Shown piece after piece: positions 40,941 to 50,504 of a DNA stretch of 64,000 bases. Made by a program: the position numbers and the translations under genes. The stretch covers positions 1,351,501 to 1,415,500 of the forward strand of contig CP012809.1 of assembly GCA_001936135.1 (NCBI GenBank). The letters run 5' to 3'. Numbering within the stretch: position 1 is the first letter of the stretch; the number at the start of each line of letters is the position of its first letter. This DNA is from Saccharomycopsis fibuligera x Saccharomycopsis cf. fibuligera. Lineage: Eukaryota; Ascomycota; Saccharomycetes; Ascoideales; Saccharomycopsidaceae. The notes under the pieces were generated by a model that did not search any database, was not told the DNA's origin, and was given only the letters and a program-made list of their open reading frames with translations.

Positions 40941-41954
40941 TTAAACCTTGATCATTGACCCAGCATCCAGTCTCATCAAATCCACTGTTTCCAGTGACTC
41001 ATTATACTCATCCATTGAACAAACTATCCCAAGCCCCCAACTTTGCTTTATTTGACCGTTTCTCTTCAAACGACTACCATCAAGTTTCGGCTCCAACAAG
41101 TACGCTGCTTCAGAACATGGATCTAACGATTTATACCGTAATGCATCCTCACCACCGACATACTCGCTGAAGGTTGCACTTAACGTTTCTAGAGTTTCTG
41201 CTGGTAATCTTTTAATTTTGTAAGCGGTGCTGATTGAGGAAAACCTGTGGGAGTTTCTATTCCCACTGTTGTTGGCACCAGAAGTAGTTGGTTGTTTAAA
41301 ATCAGTAGAGACAAGATTATCAGTAGCTTTGGTGGCAAGTTGGGCAATATTAGCAGAAGTAGTAGTTCCAGGAGCAGCACCAGCCATTGCAGTATTTGTT
41401 AAGTTAATTTGAGATAAGCAATAATTACTATATGAAGGAGATGAAGGGGCTTTTTTAGGACTGACTATCAATTTCAACCCAATTTTAACAAATTCCTGGT
41501 TATTAACATTGGCAATATCACGATGCGCAGCAGCTAATGGCGAAGGCGAAGAAGGGATGGTGCGTGGGAACCTTTGTGGTTTGCTGATTTTCAGAATAGA
41601 TATGTTTCTTCTTATCGACGTGGCGTCGGTATTGGTGTTGATTATAGTAGTTACAGCATTGGCGTTGGAATTGACAGCAGATGAGATATCGTTTTCTATG
41701 GTACCATCAATAGATTTAAAATTTAGCTCAAGACCGCTAGATTTTGATAATTGGCCACTATTAACAAGAAGGTTTTTCTCATTTTGTATCTTAGTGGAGG
41801 TGGAATCCTCATAAATTTGTAATCCGGAGCTCATCAATGGTTTCTTAAAACTGATATTTTCCAAAGATTCGTCAATTGTCTTCAAACCTGGCCTCTCTGC
41901 AGAAGGCTTCTCAGAAGCAGGCTTTTTGTTCTTGAATAGTTTCTTCAACTTCAT
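40941..41954 (-). CDS. Unrecognised 337-residue protein
   Basis: A complete frame from an ATG read at 41954 to a stop at 40941. The N-terminus is strongly basic (MKLKKLFKNKK). The middle is rich in Ser, Asn, Thr and Ala and looks disordered, with Pro-directed sites (SSPSP, SPKKAPSSPS). The last ~90 residues look more ordered and conserved in style (ETLSATFSEYVGGEDALRY, LLEPKLDGSRLKRNGQIKQS, SWGLGIVCSMDEYNE). I do not recognise the family. Length, codon use and a start near a divergent promoter support it as real. Confidence 0.65.
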   Translation of the reverse strand: MKLKKLFKNKKPASEKPSAERPGLKTIDESLENISFKKPLMSSGLQIYEDSTSTKIQNEKNLLVNSGQLSKSSGLELNFKSIDGTIENDISSAVNSNANAVTTIINTNTDATSIRRNISILKISKPQRFPRTIPSSPSPLAAAHRDIANVNNQEFVKIGLKLIVSPKKAPSSPSYSNYCLSQINLTNTAMAGAAPGTTTSANIAQLATKATDNLVSTDFKQPTTSGANNSGNRNSHRFSSISTAYKIKRLPAETLETLSATFSEYVGGEDALRYKSLDPCSEAAYLLEPKLDGSRLKRNGQIKQSWGLGIVCSMDEYNESLETVDLMRLDAGSMIKV

Positions 41955-42980
41955 CGGACACTTGGCTGGATGGAAGTTGGCTGGTTGGTGCCGTTGTGGG
42001 GATCTATACTTTTTGAATCAGTCCTGGCCATCAACCAGATCTTATATTCTCCCTGCTAATGCTATTATTAGTTAGGTTCACCCGCGTATATAATTGCAAA
42101 AAAAGAAGCAGAATAAGAGAATAGGGGTAGTTGAAGGTGCAATTGACATTCTGGGGACCAGCATGGAGCTAGAATCCGTGGATAACATCGTTTGGTGCAC
42201 CATGGTGTTTCCATGAGGCATTCGACGCAGTGTTGCGGAATGATGGAATGGAATGTTAATGTCAACGGCGAGTGTGTGTCTACTACACAAGTCAAGCTGC
42301 CCACTGTCAAGCATTAGCTTGCCGACCCCTTTTTATTAGAGGACTGTTTAACGAAGTGGTACACTGACATCAATTACTCAGCTTGTTACTGATCAGCTCA
42401 TGTTTGCCTGCTGATATATAGCGTGAGTTGGAAAAGTGTTTCTTCGAGGACGTTATACCGACCCTGTGGGGCTAATGATTCACTCTCCATACTTTCTATA
42501 CTTTCTATAAAACAAAGTTAACATTTCAAAACAATTAATATACCAATATAAAACAAAATAACATTGCCCCGAAGTTATGCTCACAGCCCACGTTTCTAAA
42601 CAATTGTTTATGCCAGTGACTTGACAGCTACACAATTCCAGGAGCACTCGGAGGATCCTGGCTTGCTGTTGACATTTTCCCCAATGCAGTAACCCAATCT
42701 GTCATTGTACACACAATTAGCAATACCGCCAGATGGCTAACTGTAATTACACTGTAATGACAGCTATCTGATAACGGCTATCTGCTACATGGCCTATCCA
42801 GCCGGGTTCGACGCAATGACAGATCTGCCTGTCACAGATTTCATTATAAATAGAAGAATCGGCCTTCCCTTTCGTTCGGGACCCAGACCCCCCAATTCTA
42901 ACAACTGCTAAAGTATTTGCAACTCACATCCACAAAAAACAAACTCAAACTTACAATACAATCATAAACACAAACCCAAC
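41955..42980. other. 1.0-kb divergent promoter region
   Basis: The region lies between the unrecognised 337-residue gene (-) and the SPO12-like gene (+). It contains TATAAATA at 42845 and AT-alternating stretches, and no supportable gene. Confidence 0.6.
42845..42852 (+). promoter_or_regulatory. TATA box of the SPO12-like gene
   Basis: Consensus TATAAATA, 136 bases upstream of ATG 42981, followed by an A/C-rich leader. Confidence 0.55.
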
Positions 42981-43407
42981 ATGCTGACTGAAAGTAATGT
43001 CCAAAGTTTGCATCCAATCCTCAAACATAAAACCGCTGCCCAGCGCAAGGACTTTGAGCAGTTCAAGAGCTTCCGGTAAGTGGAAATCAATTTGCACGTT
43101 TTGATACTGATTTGATAAAGTACATTACTAACTTGCCAACTCAAAAATTGCAGAGCCAAAATGTATCACTCGCCCTCCGATGCTCTTGGAATATCGCCAT
43201 GCTCAGCAAAGCTTTTGAGCCATAAAGAGAAGCTATTTTTTAGGTATGTTTATTATCCAGTTTTGACATACAGTGTTAAACATGAGCTAGCTGGTCAGTA
43301 GATGTTCTTACTAACAAAGCTGTAGCAGACCAAAGCAAAAGTCGAATAACTTAAAGAGTACACTCGCAGCCATGAGGGACACTCAAGAGAATGGTGATGC
43401 ATGGTAA
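42981..43407 (+). CDS. SPO12: Spo12-like mitotic-exit protein, three exons: join(42981..43075, 43154..43243, 43329..43407)
   Basis: The gene is invisible as one open frame. Exon 1 starts at ATG 42981. Intron 1 runs from GTAAGT at 43076 with TACTAAC at 43127-43133 to CAG at 43153. Intron 2 runs from GTATGT at 43244 with TACTAAC at 43309-43315. Its acceptor is TAGCAG, so exon 3 can start at 43326 or 43329, both in frame. The product is 87 or 88 residues. Its core, SPSDALGISPCSAKLLSHKEKLF, matches the Spo12 motif (Saccharomyces SPTDRLVSPCSLKLNEHKVKMF). Spo12 and Bns1 act in the FEAR network that releases Cdc14 from the nucleolus in anaphase. Codon 2 is CTG (Ser in this clade). It is half the size of Saccharomyces Spo12, lacking its long N-terminus and acidic tail. 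Confidence 0.82.
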
Positions 43408-43674
43408 TTTTGACTTGAGTGTATATATTGTTTTTCTATTATATTTTGAGAAGCTTAAAGAGCATGGGATCTTCAGATCTACGATACTGCATTAACGGGC
43501 CCAGCGCGGGGTTTTCTATTTATCTTCTACCACTTTGCCTCCTAGATATTGTCCTTTTCATAAAAGTAAAACAAATTAACAGCTTCCTGTTAGGGCAGTA
43601 TATACCAAATGTTGACATGTCCGATATTCTGATTATCTCTGCTCCTTCAGGTCAAACGGCAATTAGTGTCAATA

Positions 43675-43681
43675 TGAGTCA
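43675..43681. promoter_or_regulatory. Gcn4-type site upstream of GUS1
   Basis: TGAGTCA is the consensus Gcn4/AP-1 heptamer, about 325 bases before the GUS1 ATG. Aminoacyl-tRNA synthetase genes are often under general amino acid control. A single 7-mer can occur by chance. Confidence 0.4.
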
Positions 43682-43820
43682 CAATTAAAGAAACACGCTC
43701 ATCTACTTTTGCCCCGAATCCTGTTATCTACTTCTCTTTATATCTAAATCAAGCAATAGCTAGTTTATTACTAAACGTAGTAGACTCACTTGGTATACCG
43801 TAGCTGATAACCCAAAAAGA

Positions 43821-43834
43821 GGGTGTGCACACCC
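43821..43834. promoter_or_regulatory. 14-bp palindrome GGGTG-N4-CACCC in the GUS1 promoter
   Basis: GGGTGTGCACACCC is its own reverse complement and lies about 170 bases upstream of the GUS1 ATG. It contains two overlapping ACACCC half-sites, a motif bound by Rap1-type factors in yeasts. The TRP1/UBA3 promoter carries the same GGGTG-N4-CACCC arrangement. Confidence 0.45.
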
Positions 43835-44003
43835 GCAAGTACTATAACCCTACCTGCTGCCCTTGACTGATTTTTTTCTTCTATTGCAATCTTCCTGAAA
43901 AATATCACCAATCTTCTTCTCCAGATAATAATAACGTACTTCTAGTGCTTCTACTACTACTGTACTTGTTCCAAACAACCAAAATTATTCCAAACAAAAC
44001 AAA

Positions 44004-46160
44004 ATGTCTAGTTTAGTTTTGGCTGGTAAAGCCCAGCCAATTGCTTATGCTGCTTTAATCGCTGCATCTTTTGTGAACTCTTCCACAGATGGTGCCATCA
44101 AGCTTGATTTCGTTGATGAGAAATCCGCCTCCAAGAACTCCAAAGACGCTGCTGCTGCTTTGGATGACAAAGTTTTTGGATCAGAAAACATTGTTCTCGC
44201 TTTAGCTGAAAAACACCCTGACATCTTTGGTTCCGGTGCTGAAGTTTCTCACTGGGTTGAATATGCTAGAAAATTGACCACTAAAAACTTTAAAGAATTG
44301 AGTGAAACTTTGAAAGCTTTGGATGCTCATTTGAACTTCAGATCCTTTATTGTTGGGTACAAACCAACTGCTGCTGATGTTGCCATTTGGGGTAACTTGA
44401 GAGCTAACCCAATTGTTGGTTCTATCATCAAGAACAAAGTTTTTATCAATATCTCAAGATGGTATAGCTTTTTGGACAGTAACAGAAAATTCTCATTTGT
44501 TGCTGAGACCTTCACCCAAACTTTGGCTGAATTGCGTAAAAAGGCCAAGGGCGGCAAAAAAGAAGGTCACAAGGCCAACTTCGACATTGATTTACCAGGT
44601 GCTGAAGTTGGTAAGGTTGTTACTAGATTTCCTCCTGAACCATCTGGATTCTTGCACATTGGACATGCTAAAGCCGCTGTTTTGAATCAATATTTTGCCC
44701 AGGCTTACAAGGGTAAGTTGATTATCAGATTTGATGACACTAACCCATCTAAGGAAAAACTCGAGTTTGAGGAATCTATTCTCGAAGATTTGAGATTGTT
44801 GGGTATTAAGGGTGACAGCATTTCTTACTCCTCTGATTACTTTGACGTTATGTACGATTTGGCCGTCAAGATGATCAAAGAAGGTAAAGCCTATTGTGAC
44901 GATACCCCATTAGAGCAAATGAGAGCTGAAAGAATGGACGGTATTAAATCCGGTAGAAGAGACGCCTCAATTGAACAAAATTTGAAAATTTTTGAACAAG
45001 AAATGAAAAACGGTACTGAAGAAGGGTTGAAATACTGTCTTAGAGCCAAAATCCAATACGACTGTCCAAACAAAGCTATGAGAGATCCAGTTATTTACAG
45101 ATGCAACTTGACCCCACATCTTAAGACCGGCAACAAGTGGAAAATGTATCCAACTTATGATTTCTGTATTCCAATTGTTGACTCTGTTGAAGGGGTTACT
45201 CATGCTTTGAGAACCATTGAATACAAGGACCGTGATCCTCAGTACTACTGGATGTTGGATGCCTTGCATTTGAGAAAAGTGCACCTTTGGGAATTTGCTA
45301 GAGTCAACTTTGTTAGAACTTTGTTATCCAAGAGAAAGTTGCAATGGTTTGTTGACAAGAAATATGTTGGTGGCTGGAACGATCCAAGATTCCCAACTGT
45401 TAAAGGTGTCAGAAGACGTGGTATGACCGTTGAAGGGTTGAGAAACTTTATCATTTCTCAAGGTCCATCTAAAAACATTATCAACTTGGACTGGTCATTA
45501 ATTTGGGCAGTTAACAAAAAAGTCATTGACCCAGTTGCACCAAGATTTTCTAGTGTTTACAAAGAAAATGCAGTTAAAGTGAACATTGTTGATGGACCAG
45601 CTGAACCATACACTGAGGAAAAACCAAAACATAAAAAGAACCCAGAGGTCGGTAAAAAACCAGTTGTCTTTGCCAACAAGATCTTGCTTGACCAAGAAGA
45701 TGCTGCTTTGATCAAGGATGGTGAAGAATTGACTTTGATGGATTGGGGTAACGTTATTGTCCAAAAAATTACCAAAGCCGCTGATGGTAGCACGGTTGAA
45801 TCCATTGATGTCAAATTGCACTTGGATGGTGATTTCCGTAAGACTGAAAAGAAATTGACCTGGGTTGCTGATGTTGAAAGTAATCTTGTTCCAATTGACT
45901 TAGTTGACTTTGACCATTTGATTACTAAGAACAAATTGGAAGAAGGTGACAATTTCGAAGATTTCATCACTCCAGAATCCGAATTCCATACTGCTGCTAT
46001 TGGTGACGCTAATGTTAAAAGCTTGAAAGTTGGCGATATTATCCAATTCGAAAGAAAAGGTTACTTTAGATTGGACCAACAGGCCAGTGAAGGTAAGCCA
46101 GCCGTTTTTTTTACTATCCCAGATGGTAAGACTGTTAGCAAATACGGTAACAAGAAATAA
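44004..46160 (+). CDS. GUS1: Cytoplasmic glutamyl-tRNA synthetase
   Basis: A 718-residue protein from ATG 44004 with codon bias typical of very high expression. Residues ~1-185 form a GST-like N-terminal domain, which in yeast binds Arc1. The class I catalytic core begins at TRFPPEPSGFLHIGHAKAA, with the HIGH motif at H218-H221. The KMSKS-type loop is LLSKRKL (~440-446). The C-terminal anticodon-binding beta-barrels follow (PVVFANKILLDQEDAALI, KKLTWVAD, FERKGYFRLD). It charges tRNA-Glu in the cytosol. The length agrees with Saccharomyces Gus1 (708). A Gcn4-type site and a GGGTG-N4-CACCC palindrome lie upstream. Confidence 0.97.
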   Translation: MSSLVLAGKAQPIAYAALIAASFVNSSTDGAIKLDFVDEKSASKNSKDAAAALDDKVFGSENIVLALAEKHPDIFGSGAEVSHWVEYARKLTTKNFKELSETLKALDAHLNFRSFIVGYKPTAADVAIWGNLRANPIVGSIIKNKVFINISRWYSFLDSNRKFSFVAETFTQTLAELRKKAKGGKKEGHKANFDIDLPGAEVGKVVTRFPPEPSGFLHIGHAKAAVLNQYFAQAYKGKLIIRFDDTNPSKEKLEFEESILEDLRLLGIKGDSISYSSDYFDVMYDLAVKMIKEGKAYCDDTPLEQMRAERMDGIKSGRRDASIEQNLKIFEQEMKNGTEEGLKYCLRAKIQYDCPNKAMRDPVIYRCNLTPHLKTGNKWKMYPTYDFCIPIVDSVEGVTHALRTIEYKDRDPQYYWMLDALHLRKVHLWEFARVNFVRTLLSKRKLQWFVDKKYVGGWNDPRFPTVKGVRRRGMTVEGLRNFIISQGPSKNIINLDWSLIWAVNKKVIDPVAPRFSSVYKENAVKVNIVDGPAEPYTEEKPKHKKNPEVGKKPVVFANKILLDQEDAALIKDGEELTLMDWGNVIVQKITKAADGSTVESIDVKLHLDGDFRKTEKKLTWVADVESNLVPIDLVDFDHLITKNKLEEGDNFEDFITPESEFHTAAIGDANVKSLKVGDIIQFERKGYFRLDQQASEGKPAVFFTIPDGKTVSKYGNKK

Positions 46161-46489
46161 GTGGATTGTAAATAATATAGATATTATGCACTACTGAATA
46201 TGATAATTATTATGATTTGTTATAAGTGTGATTCATCACTTTGTAGCAGTTATTTATTACCGTCGCACTGGCACCGGAAGCTCCACCGGATGACCGGGCA
46301 ACAACGGAGCGCGCCAGCGATTGTTGGCGATCGATCGATTAACGAATTCGCTGGAACTCTTTGACTTTTTTCCTCCTTTTTTCCACCTTGTTCAACTCGA
46401 CAAGAACAGGAAAAGAACCACATTGAGCTTTTAATTGTCTATTCTCTAATAAATTTTAGCCCAATTTTTTAACATACTCTTACTCCACC
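46161..46489. other. IPP1 promoter region
   Basis: 329 bases between tandem GUS1 and IPP1. A GC-rich block (46262-46350) includes the ATCGATCGAT palindrome, followed by a T-rich stretch. Nothing else is identified. Confidence 0.6.
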
Positions 46490-47351
46490 ATGGTTTACTC
46501 TGTTCGTCAAATCGGTGCCAAGAACTCCTTGGAATTCAAAACCTACATTGAACAAGATGGTAAGGTTGTCTCCATTCCACGACATTCCATTGTACGCTGA
46601 TGAATCCAAAAAAGTTTTGAACATGATTGTTGAAATTCCAAGATGGACCAACGCTAAGTTGGAAATCAACAAGGAAGATGCATTGAACCCAATCATCCAA
46701 GACACCAAAAAGGGCAAATTAAGATTTGTTAGAAACTGTTTCCCTCACCACGGTTACATTCACAACTATGGTGCATTCCCACAAACTTGGGAAGATCCAA
46801 GTTCTGTTCACCCAGAAACCAAAGCTGCTGGTGACAATGATCCATTGGATGTTTGTGAAATTGGTGAAACTGTTGGTTACACTGGCCAAGTTAAACAAGT
46901 CAAAGTTTTGGGTGTTATGGCTCTTTTGGACGAAGGTGAAACTGACTGGAAAGTCATTGTTATTGATGTTAATGATCCATTAGCTGCTAAATTGAATGAC
47001 ATTGAAGATGTTGAAAGACACTTGCCTGGCTTGTTGAGAGCCACTAACGAATGGTTCAGAATTTACAAAATCCCAGATGGTAAACCGGAAAACCAATTTG
47101 CTTTCACTGGTGAATGTAAAAACAAGAAATATGCTGAAGAAATCATCAGCGAATGTAACGAACACTGGAACAAATTGATCAGTGGTAAATCTGAAACTCA
47201 TGGTATTGCTTTAACTAACACTACTTTGAGTAACACTGAAACTTATTCCGCTGAAGCTGCTTTTGCTGCTCCAAAGGCTGATCCAAAACCAGATGCTAAG
47301 ATTGACTCTTCCATCGACAAATGGTTCTTCATTTCTGGTGCTAGCGCTTAA
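46490..47351 (+). CDS. IPP1: Cytosolic inorganic pyrophosphatase; reading frame broken near residue 28 in this copy
   Basis: From ATG 46490 the frame encodes [16 protein letters not shown] and [10 protein letters not shown], the expected N-terminus. It then shifts to the frame that continues [10 protein letters not shown], ending in [12 protein letters not shown], at about 46567-46574. Loss of one CT unit from TCTCTCC would explain it, giving VVSPFHDIP. Everything after the break is a perfect family match, including the metal-binding acidic cluster DNDPLDV and [13 protein letters not shown]. The intact protein would be about 287 residues, as in Saccharomyces. Ipp1 hydrolyses pyrophosphate from biosynthetic reactions and is essential in yeast, so a real homozygous break is unlikely. 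No intron signals surround the site, and no known +1 slippery heptamer is present. Confidence 0.93.
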
Positions 47352-48364
47352 GGATTTTGAATTTTATTCATAAGTGAGTGAAATCTTAATGTCCAGACTG
47401 ATACAATATTATTGTATGTAGATAGTTGCAAATATATGAGAAATAGAATTAATTAATTGCTAATTGTTGACGTAGATGGCAGAGCAGCAGCTCTGCTGAC
47501 TGTTGGTTTAAGCAAAAGCTTTATGAAAATCAGTTCACTTTTACTTCTTTTTGTGAAACTCATTAGGGTGTGTGACCATTCACAAAGTCAGACAATAGAC
47601 AAAACTTGAGCACTTAGCTGATCAACCATACACTTAATAAAGCGTTGACTCAGCCAGCACCAAAAAAAAAAAAGAAAAAAAAAATAAGAATAAGAAAACA
47701 GAAAACCTTTCACCAAAATATTACTTATCTTTGTCAACGGCGACGTCTAACGGATGCAAAATTTCCATATTTGGGCGTTAAGTGCTGCTACTTGGTGATT
47801 TCCACATACGGCAATAAAAAGGCGATTGAAGGGTACAGAACCCCTGTTTTGGGGAATTAGGTGGTGGAAAATTGTAGCGCAGTAAAGATTAACTATTGAG
47901 TTAGTATGACTGGGTTTCAGTACATAAACCTTTTCAAAGATACTGGCGGCACAAGGTGATTCTCTAGCGTACGAAAAGTTTGGCACTTGGGAACCTCAAC
48001 ATAAAAAGGACATACACTCAGGTGTGATATCATTATCTTTTTCTACTGCGAGTTTTAGCGACAAACTTTACCGAGGGGTAAGAGACTAGAGTAGCTTGCT
48101 AGATGACTTTACTTTAATCAAAAAGAAAATAGAAAATAGAAACAATACTCGAGATGTTATATTTAATCTATATGCAAACGTCTATGTAGTTACCGTCTAT
48201 TGAGATATGCGCCTCTGTCCAAAATAAATTTAATAAAATGTCAAGAGCATACATTTTCTTTTTCTCATTTCATAATGACAAAACCCTTAACGAATCTCGT
48301 GTGAAAAGTTTATAAGTTGCGCGCACAAGTTTTTCTATAATACCTTCGAAAAATCCACAAACTC
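47352..48364. other. Convergent 3' spacer
   Basis: 1.0 kb between IPP1 (+) and TRP1 (-). It contains an A-rich stretch (47661-47703) and one TGACTCA (47646-47652) that is not near a start codon. No gene or RNA is recognised. Confidence 0.6.
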
Positions 48365-49123
48365 TCATGCGCTTCCCACTCTGGCATTTTTGATAAACGT
48401 CTCTATTTTAGCAAGATCTTTCACCTTATTAGTCTCGATCCCACTACTCACATCCACTCCAATAACCCCATTAACTTTCAGCACTGCTTCTTTAACATTC
48501 TCACAACTCAATCCACCAGCCAAAACAAATTTCACTGTTGCGTCCCGGTTTAAATCATTGATTAAATCCCAATTCAAAGTCTTGCCATCCCCTCCCTTTT
48601 CGCTATCCAACAATAAGAGCAAGTGCTTACCTGTTGCCAATATTTCGTTATTCAACACAGAAGAATCTTGTAAATCGTTGACCAAGTATCTGGAGATCAC
48701 TGGTACGGACAGAAGTTCAGAAACATAAGAAAGTTTGTCTTCAGCCCCATGCAACTGAACAATATCTATATCTGTTTCTGTGATGATTTGTTTGATGTCA
48801 TCCACGGACTGGTTTTGGAAAACTCCTACCAAGAATGGTCCGTGCTTATGGAGTTCAGACTGAACATGACTGTAATATTCAGCAGCGGAAGTGTATGCAT
48901 GCTCACCGTTGAGAAGTTCAGCGAAAAATTCTTTCTTATTAAAATTTGGGTTCTTAATTTCACGAGCAGTTTTGACCAGCTGGGAAATCTGTTTAGCTAC
49001 TTGATGATCAATAGTTCTGGATCTTCCAGGAACTAGAATCACTCCAAGAAGATCAGCTTGATGGTTGATTGCTTGTTGAGCGGCTTCGTGGGTTTGAAGA
49101 CCGCACGTTTTTACCAATACCAT
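48365..49123 (-). CDS. TRP1: N-(5'-phosphoribosyl)anthranilate isomerase
   Basis: A 252-residue protein from an ATG read at 49123. The opening MVLVKTCGLQ matches the beta-1 strand of the TIM barrel with the catalytic Cys (VKICGL in relatives). VPGRSRTI, LVGVFQNQ, DIVQLHGAED, LLLLDSEKGGDGKTLNWD, FVLAGGLSCENV and GVDVSSGIETNKVKD complete the active-site loops, including the catalytic Asp in LLDSEKGG. It catalyses the third step of tryptophan synthesis as a monofunctional enzyme, as in other Saccharomycotina; the length is slightly above the Saccharomyces protein (224). It shares a 370-base divergent promoter with UBA3. Confidence 0.96.
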   Translation of the reverse strand: MVLVKTCGLQTHEAAQQAINHQADLLGVILVPGRSRTIDHQVAKQISQLVKTAREIKNPNFNKKEFFAELLNGEHAYTSAAEYYSHVQSELHKHGPFLVGVFQNQSVDDIKQIITETDIDIVQLHGAEDKLSYVSELLSVPVISRYLVNDLQDSSVLNNEILATGKHLLLLLDSEKGGDGKTLNWDLINDLNRDATVKFVLAGGLSCENVKEAVLKVNGVIGVDVSSGIETNKVKDLAKIETFIKNARVGSA

Positions 49124-49493
49124 TATTATTCCTTAACCGTTTATTTTGGTCTGAGTTCTTAAAAGCTTTCGCTAAAATACTGATGGATGTTGCTGCTTGG
49201 CTTGGTAGCTTTCTTGATGTTGAAGTGCTTTTTGCTATTAAGATTAAAACATCAATGATTGAAAATTATGAGTAAGATGCAGGGTGCAGACACCCTGAGT
49301 CTCCTGACAGTCACGTTGGCCCATACATTGCAAAATGATTCAAAATGACAAGCAGCGATGAGCATTAGCAGAGCAGAGAAGTCTCTGGATCATCGATGAT
49401 CAGTCTTAAGATAGCAATTTCTAGATGAGTTATCAATATTCCCAGATTTGATACTCAGGTTCAAGTAGTTTACAACAACCCACACAATATCTC
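49124..49493. promoter_or_regulatory. Shared divergent promoter of TRP1 and UBA3
   Basis: 370 bases. It contains an inverted repeat AGGGTG-CAGA-CACCCT at 49281-49296, about 160 bases from the TRP1 ATG and 200 bases from the UBA3 ATG, with the same GGGTG-N4-CACCC plan as the GUS1 promoter. Confidence 0.5.
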
Positions 49494-50504
49494 ATGCATA
49501 AGAGGCAGAAAATGGCAAAGCTGAGGAATGAGTCTTCCATCACCCCATTCTTGGCCCATGCGGGTCCCTTCACTGACCCAGATTTCGCCAATGATGCTCA
49601 AAGTAATTTGAACGAACTTCATAATAAGAAAGTACTAATCTTGGGAGCTGGCGGCCTTGGATGTGAAATCCTCAAAAACATGTCATTGTCAGGCTTTAAA
49701 GACATTCATATCATTGACATGGATACCATTGATATTTCAAATTTGAATCGTCAGTTTTTATTCCGAGTTAAGGACATTGGTAAACCTAAAGCTACGATAG
49801 CGGCACAGTTTGTTCAACAACGAGTTAGTAATGTGAAAATCACTTCACATTTTAAGAAACTTCAAGAAATGCCAGCCGAGTTTTATCAGCAATTCGATCT
49901 AATTATTTCTGGGTTGGATAATGTGGAAGCGCGAAGATGGATCAATTCACTTGTGGTAAGCTTATATGATGAAACGGTGGACGAGTCACTTATACCGGTA
50001 ATTGATGGTGGCACCGAGGGCTTCAGAGGCCAATCAAGAGTAATCTTTGCCAGGATTACCAGTTGTTACGAATGTAATTTAGACCTTTCTCCTGCTGCGA
50101 CAACTTACCCAGTATGTACGATTGCCAATACTCCAAGATTGCCCGAACATTGCATTGAATACGTGAATTTAATTGAATGGCCAAAACAGTTTCCCAAAGA
50201 GAAATTTGATGCTGACAATCCAGAACACGTTACGTGGTTGTTTGAGAAATCACTAGCTAGGGCCAAAGAGTTCAATATTGAAGGCGTCACTAGATCATTG
50301 AGCTTGGGAGTGGTTAAAAACATTATCCCGTCAATAGCTAGTACTAATGCTGTGATTGCTGCTAGTTGTGTCAATGAAGCCTTCAAGTTGCTCACCAGTA
50401 GTAATCCAACGCTAGAGTATTGCATGCAGTATGCTGGTGATAGCGAACCATACACGTTGGTGTTTGAGCCAGAAAGAAAAGAGGATTGTCCTATCTGCAG
50501 TTAG
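49494..50504 (+). CDS. UBA3: NEDD8/Rub1-activating enzyme catalytic subunit
   Basis: A 336-residue E1-family protein. Two in-frame ATGs lie close together (49494 and 49512); either may be used. The adenylation fold shows the nucleotide-binding loop LILGAGGLGCE, the DTID..NLNRQFLFR block, and LDNVEARRWIN. The catalytic Cys lies in YPVCTIANTPRLPEHCIEY (C208), the signature of Uba3. With Ula1 it activates Rub1/NEDD8 for transfer to Ubc12 and then to cullins. The Zn-binding CYEC (about residue 188) and CPIC at the extreme C-terminus are the paired Cys clusters. Like the 299-residue Saccharomyces protein, it lacks the C-terminal ubiquitin-fold domain found in animals. Confidence 0.95.
   Translation: MHKRQKMAKLRNESSITPFLAHAGPFTDPDFANDAQSNLNELHNKKVLILGAGGLGCEILKNMSLSGFKDIHIIDMDTIDISNLNRQFLFRVKDIGKPKATIAAQFVQQRVSNVKITSHFKKLQEMPAEFYQQFDLIISGLDNVEARRWINSLVVSLYDETVDESLIPVIDGGTEGFRGQSRVIFARITSCYECNLDLSPAATTYPVCTIANTPRLPEHCIEYVNLIEWPKQFPKEKFDADNPEHVTWLFEKSLARAKEFNIEGVTRSLSLGVVKNIIPSIASTNAVIAASCVNEAFKLLTSSNPTLEYCMQYAGDSEPYTLVFEPERKEDCPICS

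Larger units (their letters stand above)
43408..44003. other. GUS1 promoter region
   Basis: 596 bases with a Gcn4-type TGAGTCA (43675-43681) and a 14-bp palindrome (43821-43834). The last 100 bases are C/T-rich and then A-rich up to the ATG, as at highly expressed genes. Confidence 0.6.

Noticed and set aside
42800-42815. GGGTTCGACGC, resembling a tRNA B box
   Set aside because: No A box or cloverleaf could be fitted around it. No tRNA gene was found anywhere in the window by eye, though a tRNAscan run would be decisive.
46567-46575. Programmed +1 frameshift site in IPP1
   Set aside because: The sequence lacks known yeast +1 heptamers (CUU-AGG-C, CUU-AGU-U, GCG-AGU-U types), and no other pyrophosphatase is known to use recoding; an indel is simpler.
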